Source: Paraburkholderia caffeinitolerans (GTDB lineage Bacteria; Pseudomonadota; Gammaproteobacteria; Burkholderiales; Burkholderiaceae). From it: DNA of 64,000 bases. Both the position numbers and the translations under genes were made by a program. The stretch is taken from NCBI RefSeq assembly GCF_902859945.1, contig NZ_CADIKL010000005.1, positions 232,553 to 296,552 on the forward strand. Direction: 5' to 3'. This document shows positions 7,889 to 16,368 of this stretch, in pieces (position 1 is the stretch's first letter; the number at the start of each line of letters is the position of its first letter). The notes below the pieces were generated by a model, which had not been told where the DNA came from, searched no databases, and worked only from the letters and a program-made list of their open reading frames with translations.

Positions 7889-9058
7889 TCAAAATTTGCT
7901 CGCGATACCGAGCATAACTACGACCTGATTCGGTGTCGACGACGGTGTGAGATTTTGAGAATCGCCGACAACTGGAGCGGCAGCCACAATTGTCTTGATA
8001 CCACTGGCACCGAGGGTCTTTCCGGTCGCGTGAGTGAACCCCTCGAGCGCATAGAGCGTCGTTCGTTTGGAAAGCAAATAGGCCTGCTTAAGGGAAAACA
8101 GAAGATATTTTGCGCGATCTTGGATAGTGTTGGCCTTCGACGCGACCGTGTAGCTCACTGCAGCGGCCGACTCCAGGTCCGGACGTATGCGATAAGTCCC
8201 GAAGATGCCGTAATTATTGAAGACTGCGGTGTCAAGGAACGCCGACTGGTTACCCGGGAGATACCGAACGTTCGCATAGACAGCTCCGAGTCGGAGAGCT
8301 CCGATCGTGTAGTTTGCCGCGATCGCAGCATCCTCAATCCGGCTAGCAGTAAGGTAACCTTGATTGACGACCGTCGTTCCCAGTGATGCACTTGAAGTTG
8401 ATCCGAACACGACGCCCGGCTGTGCATTATCCATCCGCAAGTAGCCCGCTGCGACTCCAAGCGGACCGGAAGAATACTGCAGTGCAGCGCTGATAGTCTG
8501 TCCACTACCGATGCTGCCCGGGTTCCCGCCAAAGCCATACATTGCGCTAGCCTGAAGGCCGCGAAAGACCGGCGAGGTGTAGGTCACAGAGCTATTGGCG
8601 CGCGTGGTCTTGTCCAGGCTGTCGATGTCGCCTGGTTGCGCTCCCACCGCACCAGCCATGGTCGCAGCGGGTGCAAGAGGACCGACGAGCAGGAAATAGG
8701 GGGTGTACTGACGTCCCATCGTGACGGTCCCGTATTTCTGGTCCCTCAGCCCCAGGTACGCTTGTCGATTGAAGATGAGGCCAGATGTCGTCGCAGCACC
8801 AGAATTCATATCAAAACTCGACTCGACCTGGAAGATCGTTGCCAAGCCGCCGCCGAGGTCCTCTACCCCAGTCAATCCCCAGACTGACGTCGTGAGATTT
8901 CCCGAGCGCAAGTAAACGTTGGAATGGCCTTTCTGATTGTTCACATACGTGACTGCGTCATCTACCGCACCGTAAAGCGTTACGCTACTCTGGGCGAACA
9001 CATTCGTGCCGTACATCGCTGCCAACAGCACACCGTGGTTCAGTGTCTTGCTTTTCAT
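7889..9058 (-). CDS. outer-membrane porin, Gram-negative general (Burkholderia) type
   Basis: A 389-aa trimeric beta-barrel porin. It starts with a signal peptide (about 1-22, ending VFAQ), continues directly with SSVTLYGAVDDAVTYV, the family's first strand, and includes GNLTTSVWGLTGVEDLGGGL and FNRQAYLGLRDQKYGTVTMGRQYTP. It ends in ..ASKF with the terminal Phe used for barrel assembly. GAGGCGAG precedes the ATG. It lies 56 bases after the MFS gene and 211 bases before the GH79 gene on the same strand, so it probably brings the oligosaccharide or conjugate across the outer membrane. Confidence 0.93.
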   Translation of the reverse strand: MKSKTLNHGVLLAAMYGTNVFAQSSVTLYGAVDDAVTYVNNQKGHSNVYLRSGNLTTSVWGLTGVEDLGGGLATIFQVESSFDMNSGAATTSGLIFNRQAYLGLRDQKYGTVTMGRQYTPYFLLVGPLAPAATMAGAVGAQPGDIDSLDKTTRANSSVTYTSPVFRGLQASAMYGFGGNPGSIGSGQTISAALQYSSGPLGVAAGYLRMDNAQPGVVFGSTSSASLGTTVVNQGYLTASRIEDAAIAANYTIGALRLGAVYANVRYLPGNQSAFLDTAVFNNYGIFGTYRIRPDLESAAAVSYTVASKANTIQDRAKYLLFSLKQAYLLSKRTTLYALEGFTHATGKTLGASGIKTIVAAAPVVGDSQNLTPSSTPNQVVVMLGIASKF

Positions 9059-9114
9059 CTACTCGCCTCACGCTCTATGGATAGTTAATTGTCGAAAGTG
9101 TCTTATGGGCTGCC

Positions 9115-10398
9115 TCAAGCCTGCTGACCTAGCCCGGTGATCCGAATCTCGTTATTTCTCTTGGAAGGAACCATTACCCAGAGGACGATGGCCCCGAGCG
9201 CGTCGAACATCACGAGACAGGCGAACAACGGGTTGTATCCGATCTTCGTGGCGAGCGCCCCGATGATCAGGGAGAAGACTGAGCTTCCTAACCATGCCGC
9301 CGTGCCTGTCCATCCGCTGGCCGTTGCGACTTCTTCGCGCTGGAAGACGTCAGCAGGAAGTGTAAGAAGTGCCCCGGAAAGGGCCTGGTGCGCAAAACCG
9401 CCGATACAGAACAGGAAAACTGCTACATATTTGTCGGTAGCCAATCCGATGCACGCGGGTCCGATCATAAGGAGCGCGCCAAAGACCACCACCAGCTTGC
9501 GCGAGGTCACGAGATGAACGTTAAACCACTTCTGAAAACTCGGGCAGAGGTATCCTCCCACGATGCTGCCCAGATCTGCCGCAAGGAACGGCAACCACGC
9601 GAACATGCCGATCTCCTTGAGGCTCATGTGCCGAACGGATGAGAGGTAGATTGGAATCCAGAAGCTGAAGGTCGCCCATGCTGGCGCTGCGAGAAATCGT
9701 GAAATCATGATTCCCCACAGGACACGGGAACGCAGCATAACGGTCCAGTGGCCTTTCACCTTCTGAACGATCGCTTGCCCTTCGATGATGGTTGAGCGCT
9801 CGCCAGAGCCAAGCCATTTGTGCTTTTGGGGAAGGTCGTAGACTGCGAGCCACACGACGACCCAAATCAAGCTCAGCCCTCCGGTGACGATGAACGCCAT
9901 TTGCCAGTTGTAGTGGAGGATGCACCACACGACCAGAGGTGGTGCGAACATGGCCCCGAGAGATGTTCCTGAGTTAAACCATCCTGTCGCAATCGACTTT
10001 TCCTTGTCGGGAAACCATTCAGAGACGACCTTGACCGATGCTGGAATCACTGCGGATTCTGTGGCGCCAAGGAGTCCGCGGAAGAACGCAAAAGAGATCC
10101 ATCCCGTCGCCAGCCCGTGCAGCATGTTCGCCAATGCCCACGCAACTGCGAATACGGCGAAGCCAATTTTTGTACCGACGATATCAAGCACGTAGCCGCA
10201 TAAAGGCTGCACAATCATGTATGCCCCTTGGAATGCGGAAACGATGTAGGAATATTGTTCAGTCGAAATGCTGAAGTGCTTGTTAAGCTCCGGAATGGCG
10301 ACGGACAACGAACTCCGTGAGAGGTAGTTCAGCGTTATGCCCGCCGAAACCAGTCCTATGATCCACCATCTAAGCCCTAAAACCATTCGCTCCTTCAT
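9115..10398 (-). CDS. MFS transporter, ACS family, hexuronate (ExuT)-like
   Basis: A 427-aa inner-membrane carrier with about 12 membrane segments. The opening GLRWWIIGLVSAGITLNYLSRSSLSVAIPEL and the following FSISTEQYSYIVSAFQGAYMIVQP are typical of anion:cation symporters of the ExuT/GudP/GarP group, as is FFRGLLGATESAVIPASVKVVSEWFPDKEKSIATG. ATG 10398 was chosen because homology starts at MKERMVLG and GGAGAC lies upstream; the frame is open much further but without similarity. Neighbouring GH79 and sulfatase genes support a sugar acid such as glucuronate as cargo, an inference from context. Confidence 0.88.
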   Translation of the reverse strand: MKERMVLGLRWWIIGLVSAGITLNYLSRSSLSVAIPELNKHFSISTEQYSYIVSAFQGAYMIVQPLCGYVLDIVGTKIGFAVFAVAWALANMLHGLATGWISFAFFRGLLGATESAVIPASVKVVSEWFPDKEKSIATGWFNSGTSLGAMFAPPLVVWCILHYNWQMAFIVTGGLSLIWVVVWLAVYDLPQKHKWLGSGERSTIIEGQAIVQKVKGHWTVMLRSRVLWGIMISRFLAAPAWATFSFWIPIYLSSVRHMSLKEIGMFAWLPFLAADLGSIVGGYLCPSFQKWFNVHLVTSRKLVVVFGALLMIGPACIGLATDKYVAVFLFCIGGFAHQALSGALLTLPADVFQREEVATASGWTGTAAWLGSSVFSLIIGALATKIGYNPLFACLVMFDALGAIVLWVMVPSKRNNEIRITGLGQQA

Positions 10399-10637
10399 TC
10401 CTAGTCTCCGTTCTCTCTTGATGTGAGTTCTATCGACTCGATCAGGCATCCGACGGATAGGAAAGGCAATCTCGCCAGTCCCGTCTGGGTGCCGTCGAGC
10501 CTCATATGTCTTGGTACGGCTTCCCCGAGGGATAGGTCGCCGTCCTGTCAGAGGTCTGTTTGTTCGCTGTGGTCGATGCGGTGACTTCTTTCTCCGCTGC
10601 CCGCCAACTGGGCGTTCCCTAGTGCACACAACGCAAC

Positions 10638-12131
10638 CTACCTGGCCATTGCGCCGCTCTTCTCCGGGTTGACCAGAGGGGGCGGCGGATAATGAAGGCC
10701 GCGCTGATTCGCGAAAGTGCGCGAAGCCTCCGGCGTGTATTCGTCCGGCTGATATCCAATGAGGCGCCCATCCGTGACCCACGCTTCGTCGCATCCGTAC
10801 AGGCATTTTGCGAGTTCATGCTCGAGTCTTGTTCGAACTTTGGCGTATGCCGGATCGACCGATAAATCGAGCATTTCGGTTGGGTCCGCGGTGAGATCAA
10901 AAAGCTGTATCTGGTTCCCCGCGGGATACCAGATCAACTTGTGTCGCCCGTCGTGCATCATGCGGGTCGCGCTTCGCATCTCTCGGCATTCACCATAGAG
11001 AAACTCGCGGCGCTCGGCGCCGACGGCTGACATACCGTCGAGCGTTTCCGGAATTGGAAGGCCGGCAAGATCGAGCAAGGTCGGCATGATGTCCTGAAGG
11101 GCGACGAGACGGTCGTCTGTAACGCCGCGGCCGATTCGCTTGCAGCTCGCCGTTCCGACGAGGATGAATGGGACGTTCGCGGCGCGTTCATAGAACACGC
11201 ACTTGCCCCAGAGGCCGTGCTCACCCAGCATGTCTCCGTGATCAGAGACGAGTGCGATCACCGTGTCGTCAAGAATTCCCTCGTCACGCAGAGTACCGAA
11301 CAGTACCCTTATCTGATGGTCGATGTGGGTGCACAAGGCGTAGTAAGCCTGCCGGATTCCCCTTAAAACATGGGCGCTATGCTCCGCCGGCCAGTATGCG
11401 CGTACGATCTGAAGAGCCTGTGGTAGCGTTTCAAGCCTTTCGGACCAGGTACCGGCATTTGGTTCGTCGATCGGCAACCTGTCATACATTTCGATGTAAG
11501 ACGCGAGCGGCGCCAAAGGTGGGTGCGGATGCGTGAACGATACGTGCCAGAATCCCGGCCGGTCCGGATCTCGGCGCTTGATTGCCCTCGCAGCCGCGCG
11601 CGCCGTCCAGTTTGTGACGTGGTGTGCCTCTTCTAGATGCCACGGGCGGAACATGTAGTCGTTGTTCGACATTCCGTGCATGAATTGTTCGCCTGCGTGC
11701 CCATGTTCGGTTAGGTAAGTATCGTAATCGTCAGTCGTACCGAGTTCCAGTCGACCTTCCTCCGCGAGAATCGTGTCGTCGAAGCCGATTCGCGCGCGTT
11801 GCGGAAACACGTGAAGCTTGCCGATCGCCGTTGCCTGATAGCCGGCATCGCGAAAACATTGGGCCAGCAGTGGCCCCTCGGGAAGACGCTCTGCAGGCTT
11901 GAACGAGCGGTCACCGTGCCCACGCGGACTCAGTCCCGTCATCATCGATCGCCGTGCCGGGATACAGATGGGCGATTCTGAATATGCCCGGGTGTAACGC
12001 GTACCGAGGCGCGCAAGATGATCGATAGTTGGTGTCAGCACGGAGGGATGCCCGGCACAACCGAGCAAGGCTCCGGGCCACTGATCAACCGCGATAAACA
12101 AAACGTTTGGCTGTGCCACGTCGCTCCTCAT
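10638..12131 (-). CDS. type I sulfatase (Cys-type, formylglycine-dependent)
   Basis: A 497-aa sulfatase of the alkaline phosphatase superfamily that hydrolyses sulfate esters. The signature ESPICIPARRSMMTG holds C56-x-P-x-R, the cysteine that is oxidised to formylglycine. Metal ligands are seen in FIAVDQ (D16) and SDHGDMLGEHGLWGK. No signal peptide is visible, so it may act in the cytoplasm after uptake. A formylglycine-generating enzyme is needed; none is in the window. First gene of the minus-strand cluster and divergent from a LysR gene, 106 bases away. Whether it acts on a sugar sulfate, an aryl sulfate or a choline-type sulfate cannot be read from the sequence. Confidence 0.92.
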   Translation of the reverse strand: MRSDVAQPNVLFIAVDQWPGALLGCAGHPSVLTPTIDHLARLGTRYTRAYSESPICIPARRSMMTGLSPRGHGDRSFKPAERLPEGPLLAQCFRDAGYQATAIGKLHVFPQRARIGFDDTILAEEGRLELGTTDDYDTYLTEHGHAGEQFMHGMSNNDYMFRPWHLEEAHHVTNWTARAAARAIKRRDPDRPGFWHVSFTHPHPPLAPLASYIEMYDRLPIDEPNAGTWSERLETLPQALQIVRAYWPAEHSAHVLRGIRQAYYALCTHIDHQIRVLFGTLRDEGILDDTVIALVSDHGDMLGEHGLWGKCVFYERAANVPFILVGTASCKRIGRGVTDDRLVALQDIMPTLLDLAGLPIPETLDGMSAVGAERREFLYGECREMRSATRMMHDGRHKLIWYPAGNQIQLFDLTADPTEMLDLSVDPAYAKVRTRLEHELAKCLYGCDEAWVTDGRLIGYQPDEYTPEASRTFANQRGLHYPPPPLVNPEKSGAMAR

Positions 12132-12237
12132 AGATCGTCAGAATTTTTACAATGCCGCCAGGTGATAATCTAGCGATGAAAGCGCCATCCACCTAGATGC
12201 AAGATGGTCAATCCAGACATAGCTTGAAAGGTATTCC
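12132..12237. promoter_or_regulatory. divergent control region, sulfatase / LysR
   Basis: 106 bases between the two start codons. An inverted repeat ATCTAG (12168-12173) / CTAGAT (12193-12198) lies near the middle and is a candidate LysR-type site, a common arrangement for autoregulated divergent pairs. Weak evidence; no promoter hexamers were firmly identified. Confidence 0.35.
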
Positions 12238-13146
12238 ATGGATATGGATGTGCAGTTGTGGAGACTGTTTGTGCAGATCGTGGAGTATGGAAGCGTTACC
12301 CGCGTCGCGAGCGCCCGCGACGTGGCGCAGTCCGTGGTAAGTCGCCAACTTGCGACAATCGAAAAGATTTGCGGCGGCAGGCTTTTCGAGCGTACTGGCC
12401 GCGGTGTCAGGCTCAACGAAGCCGGCGCCCGTATATACCCGCGAGTTGTTGCATGGTTAGAGGAAGGCAATCAGCTTTCGCGCGACGTACGCCGCGCGGC
12501 AAACATGCCGGCGGGAACGGTTAAGGTGGGCATACTATCGTCAATTAGCAGAGACTTTACGAGTTCCCTTTATGAGCGGATCACCGAAGCATTTCCGGAG
12601 ATCCATTTGCACATTTTTGATGGGCCTGGGAGACAAATATCGGAGTGGCTTGAGGCTCAAGCAATCGATTTTGGCGTTGTGCTGAGAAACACAAAGGAGG
12701 AACGACGCTCGGATATACGCATTGGTACGCTGTCGACCGCGCTGATTGGCCCCCCGGGTGATGTCCTAACGAGTTCGGCGACCGTTGAGTTTTCCAAGCT
12801 AGCCGAAATACCTTTGGTTCTTGCAGGGCATCCAAATGTCTCCCGGGATCTGCTGGAGCATCATGCCCGTCGGAAGGGCATCAAGATAAACGTGCCAATC
12901 GAATGCGATTCGATTCCGCTTCAAAAACATCTAGTGGCTACCTCGCACATCTATGCAATCCTTGGGCGACATGCTGTCCGCGAGGAACTGCACGCCGGCC
13001 AACTGCAGGCATCGAAGATCGTGTCCCCGAGCCTCACACGTTCAATCGTTTTGAGTTACGTGGAAGGACGCACGCCTAGCGCTGCTTCCCGAGCGGTTAT
13101 CGATATCGCCCGCGCGATCCTTGTTCCCCTGATCATTGAACCGTAA
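12238..13146 (+). CDS. LysR-family transcriptional regulator
   Basis: A 302-aa regulator. The N-terminal winged helix (about 4-64: LWRLFVQIVEYGSVTRVASARDVAQSVVSRQLATIEKICGGRLFERTGRGVRLNEAG) is standard LysR, followed by a linker helix and a periplasmic-binding-protein-like effector domain from about residue 90 (TVKVGILSSISRDF). GAAAGG precedes the ATG. Divergent from the sulfatase and therefore the probable controller of the sulfatase/MFS/porin/GH79 genes; the inducer is unknown. Confidence 0.92.
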   Translation: MDMDVQLWRLFVQIVEYGSVTRVASARDVAQSVVSRQLATIEKICGGRLFERTGRGVRLNEAGARIYPRVVAWLEEGNQLSRDVRRAANMPAGTVKVGILSSISRDFTSSLYERITEAFPEIHLHIFDGPGRQISEWLEAQAIDFGVVLRNTKEERRSDIRIGTLSTALIGPPGDVLTSSATVEFSKLAEIPLVLAGHPNVSRDLLEHHARRKGIKINVPIECDSIPLQKHLVATSHIYAILGRHAVREELHAGQLQASKIVSPSLTRSIVLSYVEGRTPSAASRAVIDIARAILVPLIIEP

Positions 13147-13434
13147 CCGCCGAACGCCATGGCCTTCTGCCGTTGGCCGTAGTTGTCGGCCACGCAAGTT
13201 ACGCGGACGAGCCATAGGCGTTTACTACGGCACCGATTGGCGCTATCCGCAAGCTGCTTGCCAAAGCCGAGTGGTCGGCGGCCACGCGTCGTTGGCCATG
13301 TCGAATGTTTCGACAGGCTGACTCACGGCCCCATCGCGGATTTGCGATTGTGTCATCTGAGAGGTACTAGCATGAACAACGCAAAGACCTGCGCGGCCAT
13401 GGTCACTTGCGTTGTGGGGCCGTTATGTCATTTG
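13147..13434. other. spacer between LysR and ndh
   Basis: 288 bases between two genes that point toward each other. A short plus-strand frame (ATG 13371, preceded by GAGAGG, 48 codons) runs into the 3' end of ndh; its product has no recognisable features and I do not count it as a gene. No clear terminator seen. Confidence 0.4.
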
Positions 13435-14742
13435 TCAGTGAAGCTTGACCTGAGGCATTGCAGCGCGGCGGAGGCCATGGACGACGAGGTCGACGAGTGT
13501 GCGGCGAAAGCCTGACACTGAGACGAGATGCTTCCGATAGAGCGCGGCGTACATCACCTTCGCCACCCGACCTTCGACCAGAATGTTCCGGCCGACGACT
13601 CCGCCCATCAGACTGCCAACGGCAGACAAAGAGCCTAGCGACACGAGCGAGCCGTGGTCGGTGTAGATGAAGTCGCCAAGACGACGTCGTTCAACGCGCG
13701 CACGAAGGGCCTTCGCCAGAAACGCCGCCTGTTGATGCGCTGCTTGCGCGCGCGGCGGCACCATACTGTCTTCCTTCCACGAGCAACTTGCACAATCACC
13801 AAAGGCGAATACGTTCGGGTCGGTTTCGCTCTGAAGGCTTCGCGAAACCTTCACCTGGTTGATGCGATTCACCGCGATACCGTCCAGTGACGCCAGCACA
13901 TCCGGCGCCTTGATGCCTGCGGCCCAAATGATGACGTCTGCTGGAATGATTCTTCCGCTCTCCGTTGTGACGTCGTGTCGCCCGATTTCCGTGACCGGGT
14001 CTGCTACTGACACTTCAATCCCCATCTTTTTGAGCAATTCAGTCGTAGTTTCGGCAACTCTGGTCGACAGAGCAGGAAGAATTCGGGGGCCGGCCTCAAG
14101 AAGAGTTACATGGATATCGCTATCTCGCCCAAAGCCATGAAGGCCGAACTGGCGGAACGCCTTCTCCGTCTTGCGCAGTTCGGCGGACAGTTCGACGCCC
14201 GTTGCGCCACCACCGATGATTGCGACGTGCACGGCAGATTGGGTGCCCGAGACGTTGCGGGCAGCTTTTTTCACGCAAGTCTGGAGGAGCCTGCGCCTCA
14301 ATCGTTCGGCCTGCGCCAAGGTATCAAGGGGTATCGCATTTGACTGCGCACCCGGCACCCCCAAGAAGTGCGTTTGACTGCCCAAGGCAAGAACGAGCGT
14401 GTCGTACCCAATGCTTCGCGCGGGCAAAATCTCCTCCTTATCGCCTTCGGTGTCGAACATGGGAGCGAGACGCAGGAACTGCGACGCGCGCTCCAGCCCG
14501 ACCATTTCGCCGCGGACAAATTCGAAGTGATGCCAATGAGCTTGTGCTGCATACTCAATCTGATGTGCATGCGCATCGAGACTTCCTGCTGCCACTTCAT
14601 GCAACAGCGGCTTCCAGACATGGGTCGGGCAGCGGTCAACCAGGGTGATGTGGGCTCGCTTCGATTTCCCGAGCTTGTCGCCAAGACGCGTAGCTAATTC
14701 AAGGCCGCCCGCGCCGCCGCCCACGATTACGATGCGATGCAT
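13435..14742 (-). CDS. ndh: type II NADH dehydrogenase (NDH-2), NAD(P)/FAD-dependent oxidoreductase
   Basis: A peripheral inner-membrane, non-proton-pumping NADH:quinone oxidoreductase of 435 aa. The FAD-binding GGGAGGLELATRLG is at the N-terminus, the second dinucleotide fold is IIGGGATGVELSAEL in the middle, and the FAD-contacting NVFAFGDCAS lies near 310. ATG 14742 follows AGGAG by six bases; a GTG one codon earlier is possible. It is preceded, 15 bases upstream on the same strand, by a small LGYN-family protein and probably shares its transcript. Since a full complex I operon is also in the window, this is an alternative entry point to the respiratory chain. Confidence 0.9.
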   Translation of the reverse strand: MHRIVIVGGGAGGLELATRLGDKLGKSKRAHITLVDRCPTHVWKPLLHEVAAGSLDAHAHQIEYAAQAHWHHFEFVRGEMVGLERASQFLRLAPMFDTEGDKEEILPARSIGYDTLVLALGSQTHFLGVPGAQSNAIPLDTLAQAERLRRRLLQTCVKKAARNVSGTQSAVHVAIIGGGATGVELSAELRKTEKAFRQFGLHGFGRDSDIHVTLLEAGPRILPALSTRVAETTTELLKKMGIEVSVADPVTEIGRHDVTTESGRIIPADVIIWAAGIKAPDVLASLDGIAVNRINQVKVSRSLQSETDPNVFAFGDCASCSWKEDSMVPPRAQAAHQQAAFLAKALRARVERRRLGDFIYTDHGSLVSLGSLSAVGSLMGGVVGRNILVEGRVAKVMYAALYRKHLVSVSGFRRTLVDLVVHGLRRAAMPQVKLH

Positions 14743-14757
14743 CACAAGCTCCTTTTG

Positions 14758-14955
14758 TTAGTTGTAGCCGAGAATCGCGACAGACGAAACATCAGCACGG
14801 TCGGAGATATTGCTCGCAAGTGCGTTCATTGGAGCCTGCAGCATCACTGCGTAAAGCGAAGCCTTCTTATCTGCGCTAACGCGCACGACAGCCTCAGCGC
14901 TGCGGGTTGCAAGATACGGGGACACGGCGATAACAGGGGTTTCGAACGAGTTCAT
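14758..14955 (-). CDS. small protein, LGYN family (copy 2)
   Basis: A 65-aa protein starting MNSFETPVIAVSPYL and ending VSSVAILGYN. Its C-terminal 19 residues align with the small protein at 4516-4710 (10 identical), and both proteins stop directly after LGYN. No strong ribosome site precedes ATG 14955; a longer frame upstream is open but dissimilar. The stop is 15 bases before the ndh start, suggesting one operon. Function unknown; no signal peptide or membrane helix is evident. Confidence 0.6.
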   Translation of the reverse strand: MNSFETPVIAVSPYLATRSAEAVVRVSADKKASLYAVMLQAPMNALASNISDRADVSSVAILGYN

Positions 14956-15512
14956 TTGTGCACCAATAGGTTGATGGTTAGGACGACTGGCGTGGCTACC
15001 AACCCGTCCGGGGAATTCGCTCGGACGACAACAGGCCATGAGCCAACACTTTCTGAGCCACAACAACCATCTGATATGTCGATGTGTTTCACGAGAATCA
15101 CAGTCAGTTGCAAGCCCATGTCACAACTATAGGAAGTCAAATTAAGAAAAAAAAGACGACACTTTTTGACTCTATAGGAAGATTTTTCTTTCTAGTTATC
15201 GTCTTCTTGAATATGGCCCAGGAAACGGCGACCTGCCGCTTCAGGCGCGGTTTAAGGCGACCGGGTCACTTGTACAACCCGTGCGTGGGTCCGGCATCAT
15301 CGGCGGCTCGCGCAAGAACCTTCACGACTTTGAATGGCGGTTTGTTCCTATGCAGGTTTTCAACTGGAGCGCGGCACGCCCGGAGCGCCGCTTGAGCCCG
15401 CGAATGCGATGAGGACGGCGATGAGGTGAGTCTGAACGTGAGCGCAACTTGAGCTGCCTCGAAAGAACAGCGCCATGTCCGTAATATGGCGCCGCCCGGA
15501 GTTGCTTCGCTT

Positions 15513-15541
15513 AAAAAAACAAAAACCCCACGCTCGTGAGG
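15513..15541 (-). terminator. Rho-independent terminator of the recombination operon
   Basis: On the minus strand: stem CCTCAC, loop GAGC, stem GTGGGG (one G-T pair), then TTTTTGTTTTTTT. It lies about 150 bases after the stop of the 226-aa gene. Confidence 0.6.
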
Positions 15542-15619
15542 TCTTATTCCCTAACCGTACATAGTATGGAAGTGAATGGCCGTAACGGGCTTCAAATATT
15601 GAATCTTTAGCTGCGCTCG

Positions 15620-15643
15620 TTGCGATGCATTAATACATCGCAA
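15620..15643. repeat. inverted repeat TTGCGATG-N8-CATCGCAA
   Basis: Eight-base arms at 15620-15627 and 15636-15643 around CATTAATA, itself almost symmetric, so the 24 bases form a near-perfect palindrome. It is followed by a further ATGCATCG. Position just beyond the recombination operon makes a protein-binding or recombination site possible; a bidirectional RNA hairpin is an alternative. Confidence 0.5.
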
Positions 15644-15660
15644 TGCATCGTAACTATCAA

Positions 15661-15688
15661 GCGCCGATGACAACATCGGCGCTTTTTT
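15661..15688 (+). terminator. hairpin with T-run
   Basis: GCGCCGATG, loop ACAA, CATCGGCGC, then TTTTTT on the plus strand. It touches the stop codon of the minus-strand 226-aa gene; on the minus strand the T-run is short. It may insulate the operon from plus-strand transcription. Confidence 0.6.
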
Positions 15689-16368
15689 CATGTGAATTTG
15701 GGAAGTTCGTCGCCCAGTATCTTGCGAAGCGCGCGGGCAAAGCCCACCTCGAATACCGTTCGACCACGCTCGTTGACGATTTCACCGTGGCTGCCTTCCT
15801 TCAAACCGCGCTCTTCGAGGTAGTCAGCCGACACCGCCTTCTGCAAGGCTTCGCGCTCAGACGGTGTAAGTTTCGCCGATAGAGCGAGCAGGGGAACCCG
15901 CGGAGCACCGGGGGCAGCAGAAACCGTCGCGTCCATGGGACGCCGCTCCACGGTCACCAGCGTGTTGGCTTTCAGCACGTTGATTTGAGCCTTGAGCTTG
16001 TCGCGCTCAGCGATGATGGCCTGCACGATGGAGCGGATGGCTGGGTCCTCGATACGCATCAGATATTCATGGCTCGCCAGGGTCTTCGGCAGCTTAGGCG
16101 CGGCTGGGCCGACATACGCGGCCCAGGCTTCGATGAGCGTGCGGTAGTCGGCAGACGGAGCGTTGTAGAGGGCACGCCCCTTCAGAATACCCTCGGCTTC
16201 CGCTAGACGGCCGATGTTGGGCAGCGAGAAGTCGCGCGAGCCCGCCGCATGCTGCCGGCGGCAAAGTTCGTGCATCTTCGCTAGGTTTGCTCGTCGGTTC
16301 GAGCGCCCGCCCTTGTCGAGCAGCGACCCCAGCACGGCGTCCGGGTGAATGTCCGTCACGCCATTCAT
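15688..16368 (-). CDS. GmtX-like protein of the recombinase trio
   Basis: A 226-aa protein without a recombinase signature. Residues 1-80 look like a small helical DNA-binding region (SLPNIGRLAEAEGILKGRALYN, a helix-turn-helix-like stretch), about 110-135 is a helix with coiled-coil pattern (IIAERDKLKAQINVLKAN), and the C-terminus is mixed. Its ATG overlaps the stop of the 878-aa gene (ATGA), so expression is coupled. Place, size and partners match GmtX, the third member of gamma-mobile-trio systems; its biochemical role is not known to me. Confidence 0.6.
   Translation of the reverse strand: MNGVTDIHPDAVLGSLLDKGGRSNRRANLAKMHELCRRQHAAGSRDFSLPNIGRLAEAEGILKGRALYNAPSADYRTLIEAWAAYVGPAAPKLPKTLASHEYLMRIEDPAIRSIVQAIIAERDKLKAQINVLKANTLVTVERRPMDATVSAAPGAPRVPLLALSAKLTPSEREALQKAVSADYLEERGLKEGSHGEIVNERGRTVFEVGFARALRKILGDELPKFT

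Larger units (their letters stand above)
14956..15687. other. gene-poor spacer with terminators and palindrome
   Basis: About 730 bases. Short plus-strand frames (such as 15084-15395) lack ribosome sites and motifs. The supported content is a minus-strand terminator (15513-15541), a 24-bp inverted repeat (15620-15643) and a hairpin with T-run (15661-15688). A/T-rich runs near 15145-15200 contrast with the GC-rich genes around. Confidence 0.5.

Noticed and set aside
13371..13517. A short frame with a plausible ribosome site between LysR and ndh
   Set aside because: It runs into the 3' end of ndh and its product shows no conserved features; kept only as a remark in the spacer entry.
15084..15395. 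A 103-codon plus-strand frame in the spacer before the recombination operon
   Set aside because: No ribosome site, no recognisable motif, composition changes along its length.
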